Below are positions 9,601-19,013 of a stretch of 64,000 nucleotides of DNA, piece by piece. Location: the NCBI GenBank assembly GCA_028687995.1, contig JAQTZA010000001.1:555123-619122 (forward strand), given 5' to 3'. The position numbers and the translations under genes were made by a program. Each line of letters opens with the position of its first letter. Positions within the stretch are counted from its first letter, which is position 1. The notes beneath the pieces were generated by a model. That model searched no databases. It saw only the letters and a program-made list of their open reading frames with translations, and was not told the origin of the DNA. The stretch is from Bacteroidales bacterium. Lineage in GTDB: Bacteria; Bacteroidota; Bacteroidia; Bacteroidales; UBA7332.

Positions 9601-12600
9601 TTTGTAGCTAATATTGTCCGCACAAGCGAAAGTTCCACTAAACACATTTGCAGTTGCAGTTGGAAGCAATTCGTAAGGAGTGGTTATATTCCAGTTTTTC
9701 AACGTGAAATCACCAGCAATATATACATGCTCTGTTCCATCAGGCACTTTCACTGTGAATGTTTTACCAACTCCAACAACGCCATTACAAGTTACGTTTA
9801 ATGTAGTTGCTCCCGAAGATGAAATAGTGATTGTTTCACCGTTGTAATTTGCAAGAGCAAGACCAGCTTTCAAACGAACATATACAGGCGATAAAGTCAG
9901 CAATCCGTTTGTAGGAGTAATCGATACAGAACCCGAAGTAAATCCAGTGGATGGAGACAACGACACTTCATAATTGGTCGAAGCAGTAACTGTTACATTT
10001 CCGACTAAATGTGAGCCTGAGACAGTAAATGATTGCGCAGTTGAAGGACCGTGTGCCAATACATAAGCAAATTGGCTCATAGGAGATGCAACGATCATTG
10101 ATGGAGGAATAGCCGTAACTGTTCCACTTAACGATACATTCTTAGAAACAGCTCCTAATGACCAAACAATCAAACTATCTGTTGCATAAGTTGCAGGATC
10201 TAATCCTTTCTTCAATCTTACATAAATGGTTGTTGTACTAACTGTACCACTTGTTGGAACAAGAGCGATTGAGCTAGTAGTAAACAATGTATCGGCTTGT
10301 AGCGACACTTCGAAATTTGGTGAAGCCTGAACGAAAAGGTTTTGAGCTAAATTCGTACCACTCACTGTGATTGATTGCGAAGTCGATGGTCCCGATTGTG
10401 ATTCATACACAAAGCCAGATAATGATGTAGCAGATGTAATTAAAGCAGGCGCAGTATAAGAAACTTCCAATGCTCCCATCTTAGGGATTGTACGTGTTAC
10501 ATTTGCATAATCAACTGCAATGCCTGTACCCGAAACACCATTCAACGTTGCCGAAGTATTGTAGCTCGCAATGGTTGTGCCACCTGCAGCCGTGAATCCT
10601 GGATTGGTATTCAAGCTATTTGCATCTTGACCTGTAGCTGTTTGCCACAAAGCAAGTGTACTTTTTGCACTATAGTTATAACTACCTATTACACCACCAG
10701 TTCCTGATACATAATAATCATTTCCATTAACTGTATATGAACCAGAAGTAGTTGCTGCCATTGAAATTGCATAATGGCTACCTCCACCTGAACGAGCATT
10801 GAAAAGAATATTATTGCGGAAATTGCGAATATTCGCAGCCCCAGCACTACCAATACAATATGATTTCTGAGTACCACTTGCTGGACTTCCATTCACATAA
10901 ACTGTATTATGAAGAAAAGAGGTATTCGTAGCGGCAGCTAATTCGTATAATCCGTAGATTAAAGTTGCATGATTACCACCAATACTTATCACATTATTCG
11001 AGCAAACCGAAGTACTACCTGTTGAAGCAGCAATACCGACCAACATAGATGAAGTACTATTGCTAGTAGCTACAATACTATGAATTTGATTTGCATTTAC
11101 TGTCAATTTTCCAGCTGTGTAGTTAATCCCATACGTTCCACCTACAGAAGTCGTTGCATTAGTCAAGTTAGCAATCAAGTTATTACTAATCTTAACCGTA
11201 TCGGTACCAGCAGAATTAATTCCATAGATATATTGTGCCGAAACCACCGTTTGAGCATTTAAACTGTTTGCCGTAGAAGGACTACCAATGGTATTGAATA
11301 GAATATTCGTTTTACCAGCAACACCTGCTTTATAGATACCATAAATATTAGCGGTATAGGCACCAGTAGCATTTGTTGAGATAGAACCTATCTTATTGTT
11401 TTCACAATTAGTAATTCCACTTGTCTGAATATTGATTCCATACACATTTGCGCCAGTTGCTGCCGCTGTATATTGAATAGAACCTGTTCCAGTATTCGAT
11501 CCGATTGTATTTCCTGCAACCGTACCTATATTGAAATTAGCAGTTGAAGTTGTAGCGGCTAAAATACCATAAAATGATGCTTTGGCACTGTTCGACCAAC
11601 TGATGTTTGCAACCGTATTATTCTGAATACTTGCTGCAAGACCCGATTCTGTCGAAGTAACAGAAATTGCAGAGAATGTATTATCTCCAGCATTCGTTTT
11701 GGTTAATGCTGAACCGCCACAACGCAATGATGAACCACCAATGTAGTTATCAGAAACAGTGAATCCTTTACCACCAGCAATATTGATTGCATAATAAGAG
11801 AGCGCAGTCGCTGAAGGAACAAAAGTGGTAGCGTCATCGTAAAAACTATTCCCAACTATAGTCCAATCTCTATTTTCGGAACCATATAAGTAGAGTCCAG
11901 AAGTAGAGATGCCAGAGCGGAGGAATTGCGAGAACTCATTATCAACAATTGTATTATCGATACTTGGAGCTCCGGCATAACCTTTAGAATACAAACTGTG
12001 ATAAGGTCTGCCTGTTTCGTTTCCTTTAATCAAGTTATTATTCACCATAATGTGGCTATTTCCGCTTCCGGCAGCACTTGGAATGGCAAAATTGACAACG
12101 CCTCGCGTAGTAGTTGCACTTGCTCTCACCACACAATAACTCAATGTGTCGTATTGCGCATTGTTTGAGAAAGTTACACCCATTCCATCTTCAAGAGTCG
12201 TATTCATTAATGTTAATGAACGAAGATTTCCCGATTTATTAACACGACCATCAATCGTGACGTGGCTACAGCCCGACAATTCGATAAGACTTGCTGATGG
12301 GAGCGATCCAGAAATAGTAAGTCCATCAACAATTGGATAGATTGACACAGACGTATAATTAGATGTTCCACCAGGGTTCACAGCTCCAGTTGGATAAAGT
12401 ATCGCTGATTCTGTTTCTGTAAGATTTGATTTAATTTTAAGTTCAATCTCACCGATAATATAACCACGATTTATATCACCAAAAGCTTCGGCAAGTGTTG
12501 TGTAATCGCCATTTGTACCGATTGTATATACCGAACCAGAAGGTAGCACTGTTCCACTACATGCAACTCCTGCTGACGATGCACTTGTTGTAGAAACAGC

Positions 12601-14451
12601 AATGCTATCTGTTGTGTAATCGGCAGCTGATAATCCAGCTTTCAATCTAACATAAATAGTAGTTGTAGCTACTGTGCCACTACTTGGTGTAATCACCAAT
12701 GGACTTTCGGCAGCAAAACTAGCACCCGATGTTGATGAAATCTCAAAATGAGAAGTTGGAGTAATGCTTATATCTCCTAATAAATAGGTGCCACTTACCG
12801 TAAAACTCTTCTCCGTCGAAGGACCAGAACCAGCTTTATAGCTAAAATCGGTCAACGACGTTTGAGATAAAGTAAACGATGGCGGAGGCGCAACGACGGT
12901 ACCACCACAACTTACTGTTTTCGAAGTTGCGTCTGATGCAGACACTGTAATATCCTGAGCATAAGTATTGATTGACAAACCACCTTTTAACCGCACATAA
13001 ATTGGCGTAGAAGCCACTACTCCACTTATAGGTGTCAAATTGATAGTGCTCGCAGCCACAAAAGAGGCTCCACTGCCAGTTGATATTTCAAAGCTTGTCG
13101 GAGCAGTGACAGTCAAATCACCAATTAAATTTACTCCACTCACGTTGACTGTTTGCTCCGACGAAGGTCCTGTTAAATATTGATATGAAAAACCACTTAA
13201 TGAAGCAGCAGAAACCGAAAGAGTTGGTGTCAATACTTCAGCCGTAGCTGTAGTAGTTTGACCGTAACCTGTATTCGCCGTAATAGTGATACTTGAACCA
13301 ATAGTTGATCCAGTAAATAGTCCACTGCCATTGATAGAACCAGAAGTTGCCGACCAACTCACCGAAGGACTATAAGCACTCAATGTATCCACGACTGTCG
13401 CAGTAAATTGTTGCGTAGCATTTTTTAATATTGACGCTGTAGATGGAGAAACGGTTAATTTCAATTTTGGTGCAAAACCAATTGATTTTCCATCAGTTGC
13501 AGTAGTCATGTATGCCGATGCTGTAGCATATTTATAGGTTGATTGTAAAGATGGATTAGACAACAAAGTTGTTCCATCTCTTTTAGAAGTTGGATAAACC
13601 ACATCTATATTACCCGATGTACAATAAATTCCACAATGATTTGTAAAATCTACTGATGTATTGCCAAAGTAGTTGGCAACAGATGCGGTACTATTTGTAA
13701 ATGTGCTATTTTTAATTGTTGCGGTACATGTATTAAACTTAAATTCAGGATAGATACATCCATCAAATGTGCAATGATCCAAATCGCAAGTGAAACCAGC
13801 CGATCCTTGAGCATTAATTACATAAACAGTAGAAGTAGAAGAATAAGTTGATCCAAAATAACAATTCTTAAAGGTTGCAGCAGTTGGAGCCGCAGTTGCG
13901 AATAAACTTACTACACCAAAATGGTTGTAAAACTGACAATTTTCCACGTATAATGGTAGTTGTCCTCCTGTAATAGCCGAATAGGCAAATACTGGACTTC
14001 CAGTAGAGGAAGTTGGTGTTGATCTTACATTTCTGAATACACTGTTTTTGGCTGTTACTTGTGTATTTGCTTTACACTGAACAATCAAAGTTGTGTACTC
14101 ATTTCCATCGAACTCCACACCATCTAACGAAATCGCATACGGTCCTCCGGATGAAAAGTAGAAAAATGAAGATTGAGTCGTTGTAGCTGTAACCTTTATT
14201 AAAGGTCGAGCAGAGAGACCTGAAGCAGCCATAATGGCTATCGACTTGGTCATTGTCATCTTGGGAGAGGTCGAATTGTATGGGCCTACATCAGTAAGCA
14301 CAATCGTATCTCCACTTTGGGTCGAAGAACTTTGAATCAAGTTTTCCAATCCATCATCAGTACCAGAGGCCAGATTAATTTTCGTGGCGCTCACATTCTG
14401 AACAACAAGGCTCAGAATAATCATCAGGAACAATTGGGTGAGTTTTTTCAT
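6610..14451 (-). CDS. Giant T9SS-secreted protein, extended paralogue with an extra beta-helix
   Basis: 2613 aa from the ATG at 14451. An upstream in-frame start at 14487 would put 12 residues ahead of an obvious signal peptide (MKKLTQLFLMIILSLVVQNVSA). Order: beta-helix 1 (about 24-320); bacterial Ig-like domain with ILKNATQQFTATV (about 329-405); two Ig-like repeats with YVRLKGGL/YVRLKAGL (about 409-635); beta-helix 2, homologous to that of the 1974-aa protein (about 638-1330); two more Ig-like repeats; two CBM/E-set-like modules (about 1562-1760; YIAGDFTLKNW, FVSGSWDNW); BNR/Asp-box propeller (about 1765-2530; WRSIDGGATW); T9SS tail ending SSNHKPMKFVKK. From beta-helix 2 onward it matches the 1974-aa paralogue closely, also at the DNA level. 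Beta-helix 1 resembles the start of the 1730-aa protein, so modules have been shuffled within the island. Enzymatic activity is not established. Confidence 0.88.
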   Translation of the reverse strand: MKKLTQLFLMIILSLVVQNVSATKINLASGTDDGLENLIQSSSTQSGDTIVLTDVGPYNSTSPKMTMTKSIAIMAASGLSARPLIKVTATTTQSSFFYFSSGGPYAISLDGVEFDGNEYTTLIVQCKANTQVTAKNSVFRNVRSTPTSSTGSPVFAYSAITGGQLPLYVENCQFYNHFGVVSLFATAAPTAATFKNCYFGSTYSSTSTVYVINAQGSAGFTCDLDHCTFDGCIYPEFKFNTCTATIKNSTFTNSTASVANYFGNTSVDFTNHCGIYCTSGNIDVVYPTSKRDGTTLLSNPSLQSTYKYATASAYMTTATDGKSIGFAPKLKLTVSPSTASILKNATQQFTATVVDTLSAYSPSVSWSATSGSINGSGLFTGSTIGSSITITANTGYGQTTTATAEVLTPTLSVSAASLSGFSYQYLTGPSSEQTVNVSGVNLIGDLTVTAPTSFEISTGSGASFVAASTINLTPISGVVASTPIYVRLKGGLSINTYAQDITVSASDATSKTVSCGGTVVAPPPSFTLSQTSLTDFSYKAGSGPSTEKSFTVSGTYLLGDISITPTSHFEISSTSGASFAAESPLVITPSSGTVATTTIYVRLKAGLSAADYTTDSIAVSTTSASSAGVACSGTVLPSGSVYTIGTNGDYTTLAEAFGDINRGYIIGEIELKIKSNLTETESAILYPTGAVNPGGTSNYTSVSIYPIVDGLTISGSLPSASLIELSGCSHVTIDGRVNKSGNLRSLTLMNTTLEDGMGVTFSNNAQYDTLSYCVVRASATTTRGVVNFAIPSAAGSGNSHIMVNNNLIKGNETGRPYHSLYSKGYAGAPSIDNTIVDNEFSQFLRSGISTSGLYLYGSENRDWTIVGNSFYDDATTFVPSATALSYYAINIAGGKGFTVSDNYIGGSSLRCGGSALTKTNAGDNTFSAISVTSTESGLAASIQNNTVANISWSNSAKASFYGILAATTSTANFNIGTVAGNTIGSNTGTGSIQYTAAATGANVYGINIQTSGITNCENNKIGSISTNATGAYTANIYGIYKAGVAGKTNILFNTIGSPSTANSLNAQTVVSAQYIYGINSAGTDTVKISNNLIANLTNATTSVGGTYGINYTAGKLTVNANQIHSIVATSNSTSSMLVGIAASTGSTSVCSNNVISIGGNHATLIYGLYELAAATNTSFLHNTVYVNGSPASGTQKSYCIGSAGAANIRNFRNNILFNARSGGGSHYAISMAATTSGSYTVNGNDYYVSGTGGVIGSYNYSAKSTLALWQTATGQDANSLNTNPGFTAAGGTTIASYNTSATLNGVSGTGIAVDYANVTRTIPKMGALEVSYTAPALITSATSLSGFVYESQSGPSTSQSITVSGTNLAQNLFVQASPNFEVSLQADTLFTTSSIALVPTSGTVSTTTIYVRLKKGLDPATYATDSLIVWSLGAVSKNVSLSGTVTAIPPSMIVASPMSQFAYVLAHGPSTAQSFTVSGSHLVGNVTVTASTNYEVSLSPSTGFTSGSVSITPTNGLLTLSPVYVRLKAGLALANYNGETITISSSGATTLNVTCNGVVGVGKTFTVKVPDGTEHVYIAGDFTLKNWNITTPYELLPTATANVFSGTFACADNISYKYLNEKGDWDYQAAVSVGGAAESNRTYHASDTIAAWLNVKEITLNVSFGTTTPVPNQLFVSGSWDNWATPIELTGNGTSFTKVLGGSAGDKYSGNTTYKYYTNEQASINWESNADGSARDNRLTIDPVMTDVIPRFTTVLPVPTTDSKWRSLPIRSEAEYNQNMAGGEGEQIFHGFSRCLNNPDYIYACHDVMGTWRSIDGGATWKKNIDNGLWLPFTQTITVDPVNPNLAFVQINSSWWRLNVDSAANLQGLYRTIDGGTNWEHVLVADNPKDERRMRHMTAYSPASMSTPTTSPTRWYSLYDRNGLYRSDNSGVAGSWTKVATLDTIVTDVVPHPTLLNVVYVSTDKGLYKSTDGGVTLNLMSQFGGNRITSVVINPQDTTKMYVVVVNTKGLAVLDNGMYVSTNGGSTFTRPVFWHPTKAGSEVTTDCKQVYINPGFPEQIYWIGGSTYGNITKVSNDGGVRWSNPLAKSITFPGLARETGWRRSISGEFASVLPDPKNKYGDAVATGASTIVKVTNIDKSTPTVFESATGFTGNSSMASADAINFHPTESNMMMFSCNDIGPRTSTTGGSWVHEPDSTFYAWWQKDARIEWAGAYSADYQRSATSTPSSIVVSSCGMYNEKSQLMRSSDYGVHWDTLTTVPPKYDINGTILRDSVSGAILWDVKANRQAFEFVAFDPEVGYENYVYSGNMMSTDGGITFNYINYPVASYSGTYNATTNPYRTCLPTVLGVSLDTLGHSHLIAVNGYKTKIWRSDDHGATWYNCYTNPQANSLKWMDRIIPFAVHPTNPNIYFIMTPGTHDLRKVVYNPATGTSTNYDLNVFSYLPSGTPAAVIASNQIRFVTIDPIDPDVMYVAMSIAGVPNVYASYNGGSSWEAVSQGLACQGGSLKVNPHTRELYRGSMAGVWIYPQPSSPAPAPRVTHRPQAENDFRIFVDPTDNLRIYGAKDRELFIIYNLTGSEIKSFTGRITSIIDLSSGVYILKSSNHKPMKFVKK

Positions 14452-14631
14452 AAATAAAAGATTGTGGTTTTTGGTAAAAAAAATCAAGCAATAAAAATGG
14501 TTAGGTTAATTGAGAAGGTATTCGTAATTTAGGAATAAAATTTAACAATATACTAAATTCACTAAGTGTCAATTAAGTATTTTTGCTAAAAGTAGAATAA
14601 AAAATGGGTTCAAAGAGCTTTTGTGTTGTGA

Positions 14632-14698
14632 CAAATCTAATTCATCATTCACATTAAAAAAATACACATTATGACACTTTACTTGCACAAAATGATAC
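14632..14698 (-). promoter_or_regulatory. Island promoter 2: 21-bp direct repeat plus -7 box
   Basis: The minus strand carries TATCATTTTGTG and, 21 bp on, GTGTCATAATGT (core bases 14694 and 14673). The exact -7 box TAGATTTG is at 14632-14639, with its far edge 27 bp from the proximal repeat start at 14666. The predicted 5' UTR is about 175 nt. The 487-bp gap 14452-14938 otherwise holds only the hairpin terminator of the GH operon. No further gene is seen in it. Confidence 0.78.
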
Positions 14699-14878
14699 AA
14701 ATTCGCGCATGTTTACGCACACAAAAAAAAATAACATAATTACGTATTTAGGAAAATTTTCCTTAATTCAGAATATTGAACTTATGTGAACTATTTAAAA
14801 CTATCATCTATCAATATGCAAATAGCTGTTAAAATGCTTTAAGTTCTATTTCAAACTTAAAAAGGGACTTAAAACAAT

Positions 14879-14908
14879 AAAAGCGAATCCAAATATGGGT
14901 TCGCTTTT
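14879..14908 (-). terminator. Terminator of the BNR-GH2-GH operon
   Basis: A perfect 12-bp hairpin (AAAAGCGAATCC / GGGTTCGCTTTT, 6-nt loop) lies 30 bp past the stop of the 423-aa glycosidase gene. The arm ends in a T-run on either strand, so it could act in both directions. Confidence 0.8.
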
Positions 14909-14938
14909 ATAAGGTGTAAGTTTAATTTAATCAAAAAG

Positions 14939-16210
14939 TCATCTTCCATTTTTCACGATAGGTGTTTTTACTCTATATATATGTACATTATAATCAGAAA
15001 AATCATCTTGAAACTTCCCATTTTTTGCTTTTAAGATGCGATTTTCACCAACCACCTCAACTTCCGATTTACCAAAGAAATCACGCAACGAAAGTGTACA
15101 TTTTGTTTCACCAGGACGCATTGCCACTGCATAAATATAAGTATATCCATCGAAACGCTTCACCATCACATCTATTGGAATTGAGCTATTCCCACACTTC
15201 ACAGATACACCGTTTGATACACTTTGTGTATTAAGTATTTGCGCATGATCTGTAATTTGCTTGTTGATAGATGCGACCATCTTTGTCATAGCAGTATCTG
15301 TCAATAATCCATCTTGAATCAATTTTGGTTTCAAGATATGGCAAAAATATCCGATCCCTCTCGCTCCATGAATAATAGCCATCCAGGCTTCTGCTTTGGT
15401 ATGGTTAGGTGTAAGTTTGCATGTTTCAGCGCTGTAATAATTCGTACATTCAAGCCAAACCCAAACTGGTTTTTTATAATCAGCAGCTTTTCTCAAATTA
15501 TCAACTCCCTTTGCCACATACCAAATGCTTTGATATAGCTCGTCGGAGAATCTCTTTTTGAATGGCTTTGCTCCTTCCACTGCTGGAGTAATGTTCATCG
15601 GATATACATCGAAACTCATGATATCGGCTCCTTTTGCATATTCTACATAATCCTCTGGATGCCCAGTGCGATCGCCTCTTCCATACCATAAATCGGTGGC
15701 AGCTCCTTGACCTAAAGGCAAATAAACGGGGCGTGTCAAATCTTGGTTTTTCATTTTTTCATAATTCTCCAATACTTCGGAAGTTGGCACAGGAGTAGTT
15801 GTGCCTTTCAATGCATTATCTTGCTCATCACGAGGATTCATCCACATCCTAACGATATGATTATCGGGTGAATTTACCACCTCTTCATTAGAAACACAGG
15901 CCACATCAATCGATTGTGCTGCTAACGTTGCCAATTGAGATGCTTTTGGCTGAATTCCCAAATAGAGATAGTAGTTTATACCTATTTTTTTATACTCGGC
16001 GGCTCTGCTTACATCCTGCCACCAAACTGCTATCGGAAAATAATTTGATTCAGAGGATGGTCCATTTTTCCATTTTGCATAGTAAGCGTTACCGCCTTCC
16101 CATGGTGCTAAAATATCATTGGGTAGAAAATCAGATTTTGCATTTGCAGCGAAAATGCTAAACATCGACAAACTAATAAAAAGAAGTTTGAAAAGATTGA
16201 TAGGTTTCAT
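14939..16210 (-). CDS. Putative secreted TIM-barrel glycoside hydrolase
   Basis: 423 aa with a signal peptide (about 1-24, ending FAANA). The mature part looks like a clan-A-type (beta/alpha)8 glycosidase: YFPIAVWWQDV and YKKIGINYYLYL near the start, a DIMSFDVYPMN strand, and VWVWLECTNYY with a Glu at a strand end that is a candidate catalytic residue. HGARGIGYFCH follows, then a C-terminal beta-rich part (YTYIYAVAMRPGETKCTLSL) like the tail of beta-galactosidase-type enzymes. No family number can be given from the sequence alone. There is no T9SS tail, so it is probably periplasmic. It is the last gene of an apparent operon, 36 bp after the GH2 gene and ahead of a strong terminator. Confidence 0.6.
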   Translation of the reverse strand: MKPINLFKLLFISLSMFSIFAANAKSDFLPNDILAPWEGGNAYYAKWKNGPSSESNYFPIAVWWQDVSRAAEYKKIGINYYLYLGIQPKASQLATLAAQSIDVACVSNEEVVNSPDNHIVRMWMNPRDEQDNALKGTTTPVPTSEVLENYEKMKNQDLTRPVYLPLGQGAATDLWYGRGDRTGHPEDYVEYAKGADIMSFDVYPMNITPAVEGAKPFKKRFSDELYQSIWYVAKGVDNLRKAADYKKPVWVWLECTNYYSAETCKLTPNHTKAEAWMAIIHGARGIGYFCHILKPKLIQDGLLTDTAMTKMVASINKQITDHAQILNTQSVSNGVSVKCGNSSIPIDVMVKRFDGYTYIYAVAMRPGETKCTLSLRDFFGKSEVEVVGENRILKAKNGKFQDDFSDYNVHIYRVKTPIVKNGR

Positions 16211-16246
16211 GTGTAGTAGGGTATTTGTTTTTCTGGTTAAGTCGAA

Positions 16247-18871
16247 TCATTCATTAATTTTTACAACTTTGATAGCACTGATTAAGGATTTTCCTTTTTG
16301 GGTTTTCAATTCTATATTAATTCCATTATTAGCAGAGACTTTTGTCATAATTTTCTTTGTAATGGCAAACAACTGTCCTCCATTTTCGGAGATATTGAAA
16401 GAGGGTAAAACTAACTCACCATTTACGATTACATCAAAAACATTCTCCAGCGGAAGAATCTTTTGATTTTCTAATTTAGGCTCTGTGAAGCTCAATTCCA
16501 CTTCATAATCTCCATTTGGAACATCAAAACGATAGCCTGTCGATCCAACTCTAATAGTTTGAAACAAAGGCACATTACGCGTACCCCAAATCTGATCAAT
16601 AAACCCAGAAACCCACGGTTTTGAGCGATACATCTCGCCTCCTACATAGCCAAAGCTCCCTTTTACATAAGGTTGATCGGCTAACCATGTGAATTTAGAT
16701 TTATCATCTGTAAAATCACACAAAACACCACAATTTATACCAAGCTCTAACGATTTGTTTTTGCATGTTTGCAAATTAAAAGGTAAAAGATGAAAATTGA
16801 CAGTCGTTGCATCTTCAACAATTTCGGTATTACCCACACCTTTAGCAATCAAAGTACTTGCTCCATCCTTGAACGAAACCAACCAAACGGCATTGCAATT
16901 TTTCAGTTTTTTTGTACCGAAAGATATACCATCGACGAACAATTCGACTTGGTTACAATTTGAGTAAACTTTCACTGGATAAATTACTCTACTTTTAGAT
17001 GTATCAGTCAGTTGAACCGTTTTCATATCCCAGTCTCGGGTAGCTATATGAATACTCTTTTCGCTATTCAACATAGACTTATAATAATAGAAAACATCTT
17101 TCGGAGTACGATCGTAATAAAGCAATCCTTTGTTGTTGATACGCGGCATGGCTTCATCTCGATCGGCGGCGCCAAAATCATTCATATTCCACATAGAAGA
17201 AGCGACGATATAATCTCGTTCCAATATATAGGGCAAATAGTCTTCGTGAAACTGCTGCTGATACTCTACGCTAAAATCAAACATCTGTCCATGTTGTGAA
17301 TGGATGCGACGATCGCTTCCGGCACCATATTCACTCACAATAAGCGGACGGGTAGGATGTTCAAGATGTTGAGCATCCATATATTGAGTAAAATCTGAAG
17401 TTTTGTCGCCGTACCATCCTTTGTAAACATTCCAGCCCAGAATATCAGTCACATCGCACAGTCCGTATTTTTGATACGCACTATCGATGTGATGTGCAAT
17501 TGTTGTATAGCGAGATGGATCCGTTTTCTTGGCAACACTATCTAATTTGTGAGCCAACAGAGCTGTTCGCAAGTAATATTTCTCTTTGTTTTCTGTTGAA
17601 ATGGTTTTATTGACCCAAAGCAAAGTCTCGTTCATAAACCCCCACATCACCACACTTGGATGATTGTAGTGTTGGCGAATCATTTCAATCAAATTGGTTT
17701 CACAATTCTTGTAAAATTCGTCATTCAGAGACACAATATCAACAATCGGAATCTCTTCCCAAGCCACTATTCCCTGACGGTCACACTCATCGAGCAACGC
17801 TTTATCTTGAGGATAATGCGCAATGCGAAGGAAGTTCACACCCACCTCTTTCATCAATTGCACATCGCGACGATGAAAATCATCCGTCAAAGCACTGCCC
17901 AATCCTTCAAAATCTTGATGACGATTTACGCCTACTAACTTCAAATGTTTTCCATTCAAGAAAAATCCTTTTTGAGCATCTACTTTATACCAACGCAGAC
18001 CAATATTATTGACTACTCGGTCCAACGGTTTATTGGTTTTAGCATCTAAAATAATAGTTTCAGCAGTATAAAGAGTGGGTGAAGATGGCGACCAAAGTTC
18101 AGGATTTTCAACAACCATTTGATCTAAAACGATTGTTTTATTCTCATCGGCTTTTAACTCTAATTTCTCACGTTGAGAAGTTACCGTTTTTCCTTTTTCA
18201 TCTCTAATAATGGTTTGCAGCGTCACATTCTTCTTAGCGACAGTTTGATTGCAAAGACTAATCTTGGCAGTAATAGTAGCCAATTTATCATTCACTGTCG
18301 GCGTAGTAATCATCACTCCCTCATCGGCAAATTTGCTAAAAGCAACGTGTAATTTATCAGTTTTGATAATTCGTATGTCCCGATAGATTCCTCCCCAAAT
18401 AGTAAAATCGCCGTGGAGAGGAGCTATTTCTTTGTTCTCATTATTGAGTTTTACAAGCAATTGATTTTTCTGGCCAAAAACAATAAATTTTGTGATATCA
18501 AAACCAAAGGCAGTATAGCCTCCCTTATGATCACCCACAAATTTTCCGTTTAAATAAACTTGAGCAAAAGACATTGCTCCTTCGAATTGAAGATAAATTG
18601 CTTGATTCTCATCCTCTTTTGAAAAGTGTAGATCCTTCTGGTAGAGTGATGTACCACGAAAATAGTTTTTATCAATGTATCCATCTTCGGCATTCCAAGT
18701 GTGCGGCAAATTTACTTGATCCCACTTCGTTATATCAAGTTGGTCAACGCTAGATTGACCAGATTTAAATCGCCATGAATCGTTAATAGTAGTTACTGTT
18801 CTCGCACACACAATTTGTGCTGAAACAAGAATTAGTACGTATTTTAGAATACCAGAAATAAGGCTATGCAT
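16247..18871 (-). CDS. GH2-family beta-glycosidase with C-terminal malectin-like domain
   Basis: 874 aa with a signal peptide (about 1-23). The GH2 plan is clear: sugar-binding jelly-roll (LPHTWNAEDG, GGYTAFGFDIT), Ig-like domain, and a TIM barrel with the family signature FLRIAHYPQD. The acid/base Glu is in MWGFMNETLL (near residue 410) and the nucleophile Glu in IVSEYGAGSD (near residue 512). Residues from about 700 resemble a malectin/CBM57-type domain (GYRFDVPNGDYEVELSFTEP), as seen in some Bacteroidota GH2 enzymes. The likely role is removal of a terminal beta-linked sugar (galactose or glucuronic acid) in the periplasm. Substrate specificity cannot be read from the sequence. It lies between the BNR protein gene and the 423-aa glycosidase gene on one strand. 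Confidence 0.88.
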   Translation of the reverse strand: MHSLISGILKYVLILVSAQIVCARTVTTINDSWRFKSGQSSVDQLDITKWDQVNLPHTWNAEDGYIDKNYFRGTSLYQKDLHFSKEDENQAIYLQFEGAMSFAQVYLNGKFVGDHKGGYTAFGFDITKFIVFGQKNQLLVKLNNENKEIAPLHGDFTIWGGIYRDIRIIKTDKLHVAFSKFADEGVMITTPTVNDKLATITAKISLCNQTVAKKNVTLQTIIRDEKGKTVTSQREKLELKADENKTIVLDQMVVENPELWSPSSPTLYTAETIILDAKTNKPLDRVVNNIGLRWYKVDAQKGFFLNGKHLKLVGVNRHQDFEGLGSALTDDFHRRDVQLMKEVGVNFLRIAHYPQDKALLDECDRQGIVAWEEIPIVDIVSLNDEFYKNCETNLIEMIRQHYNHPSVVMWGFMNETLLWVNKTISTENKEKYYLRTALLAHKLDSVAKKTDPSRYTTIAHHIDSAYQKYGLCDVTDILGWNVYKGWYGDKTSDFTQYMDAQHLEHPTRPLIVSEYGAGSDRRIHSQHGQMFDFSVEYQQQFHEDYLPYILERDYIVASSMWNMNDFGAADRDEAMPRINNKGLLYYDRTPKDVFYYYKSMLNSEKSIHIATRDWDMKTVQLTDTSKSRVIYPVKVYSNCNQVELFVDGISFGTKKLKNCNAVWLVSFKDGASTLIAKGVGNTEIVEDATTVNFHLLPFNLQTCKNKSLELGINCGVLCDFTDDKSKFTWLADQPYVKGSFGYVGGEMYRSKPWVSGFIDQIWGTRNVPLFQTIRVGSTGYRFDVPNGDYEVELSFTEPKLENQKILPLENVFDVIVNGELVLPSFNISENGGQLFAITKKIMTKVSANNGINIELKTQKGKSLISAIKVVKINE

Positions 18872-19013
18872 ATATTTTAGAATTTCACACAGCTACCAAT
18901 AAATACAATAAAAAGTAAAATGGCACTGTACATAATCATCAAGAACAATGATTTAACGGCTTTTAAAAGTGTAATATTTTCCATAATTGGTGGTTTTTAT
19001 GAAACGAAAATTA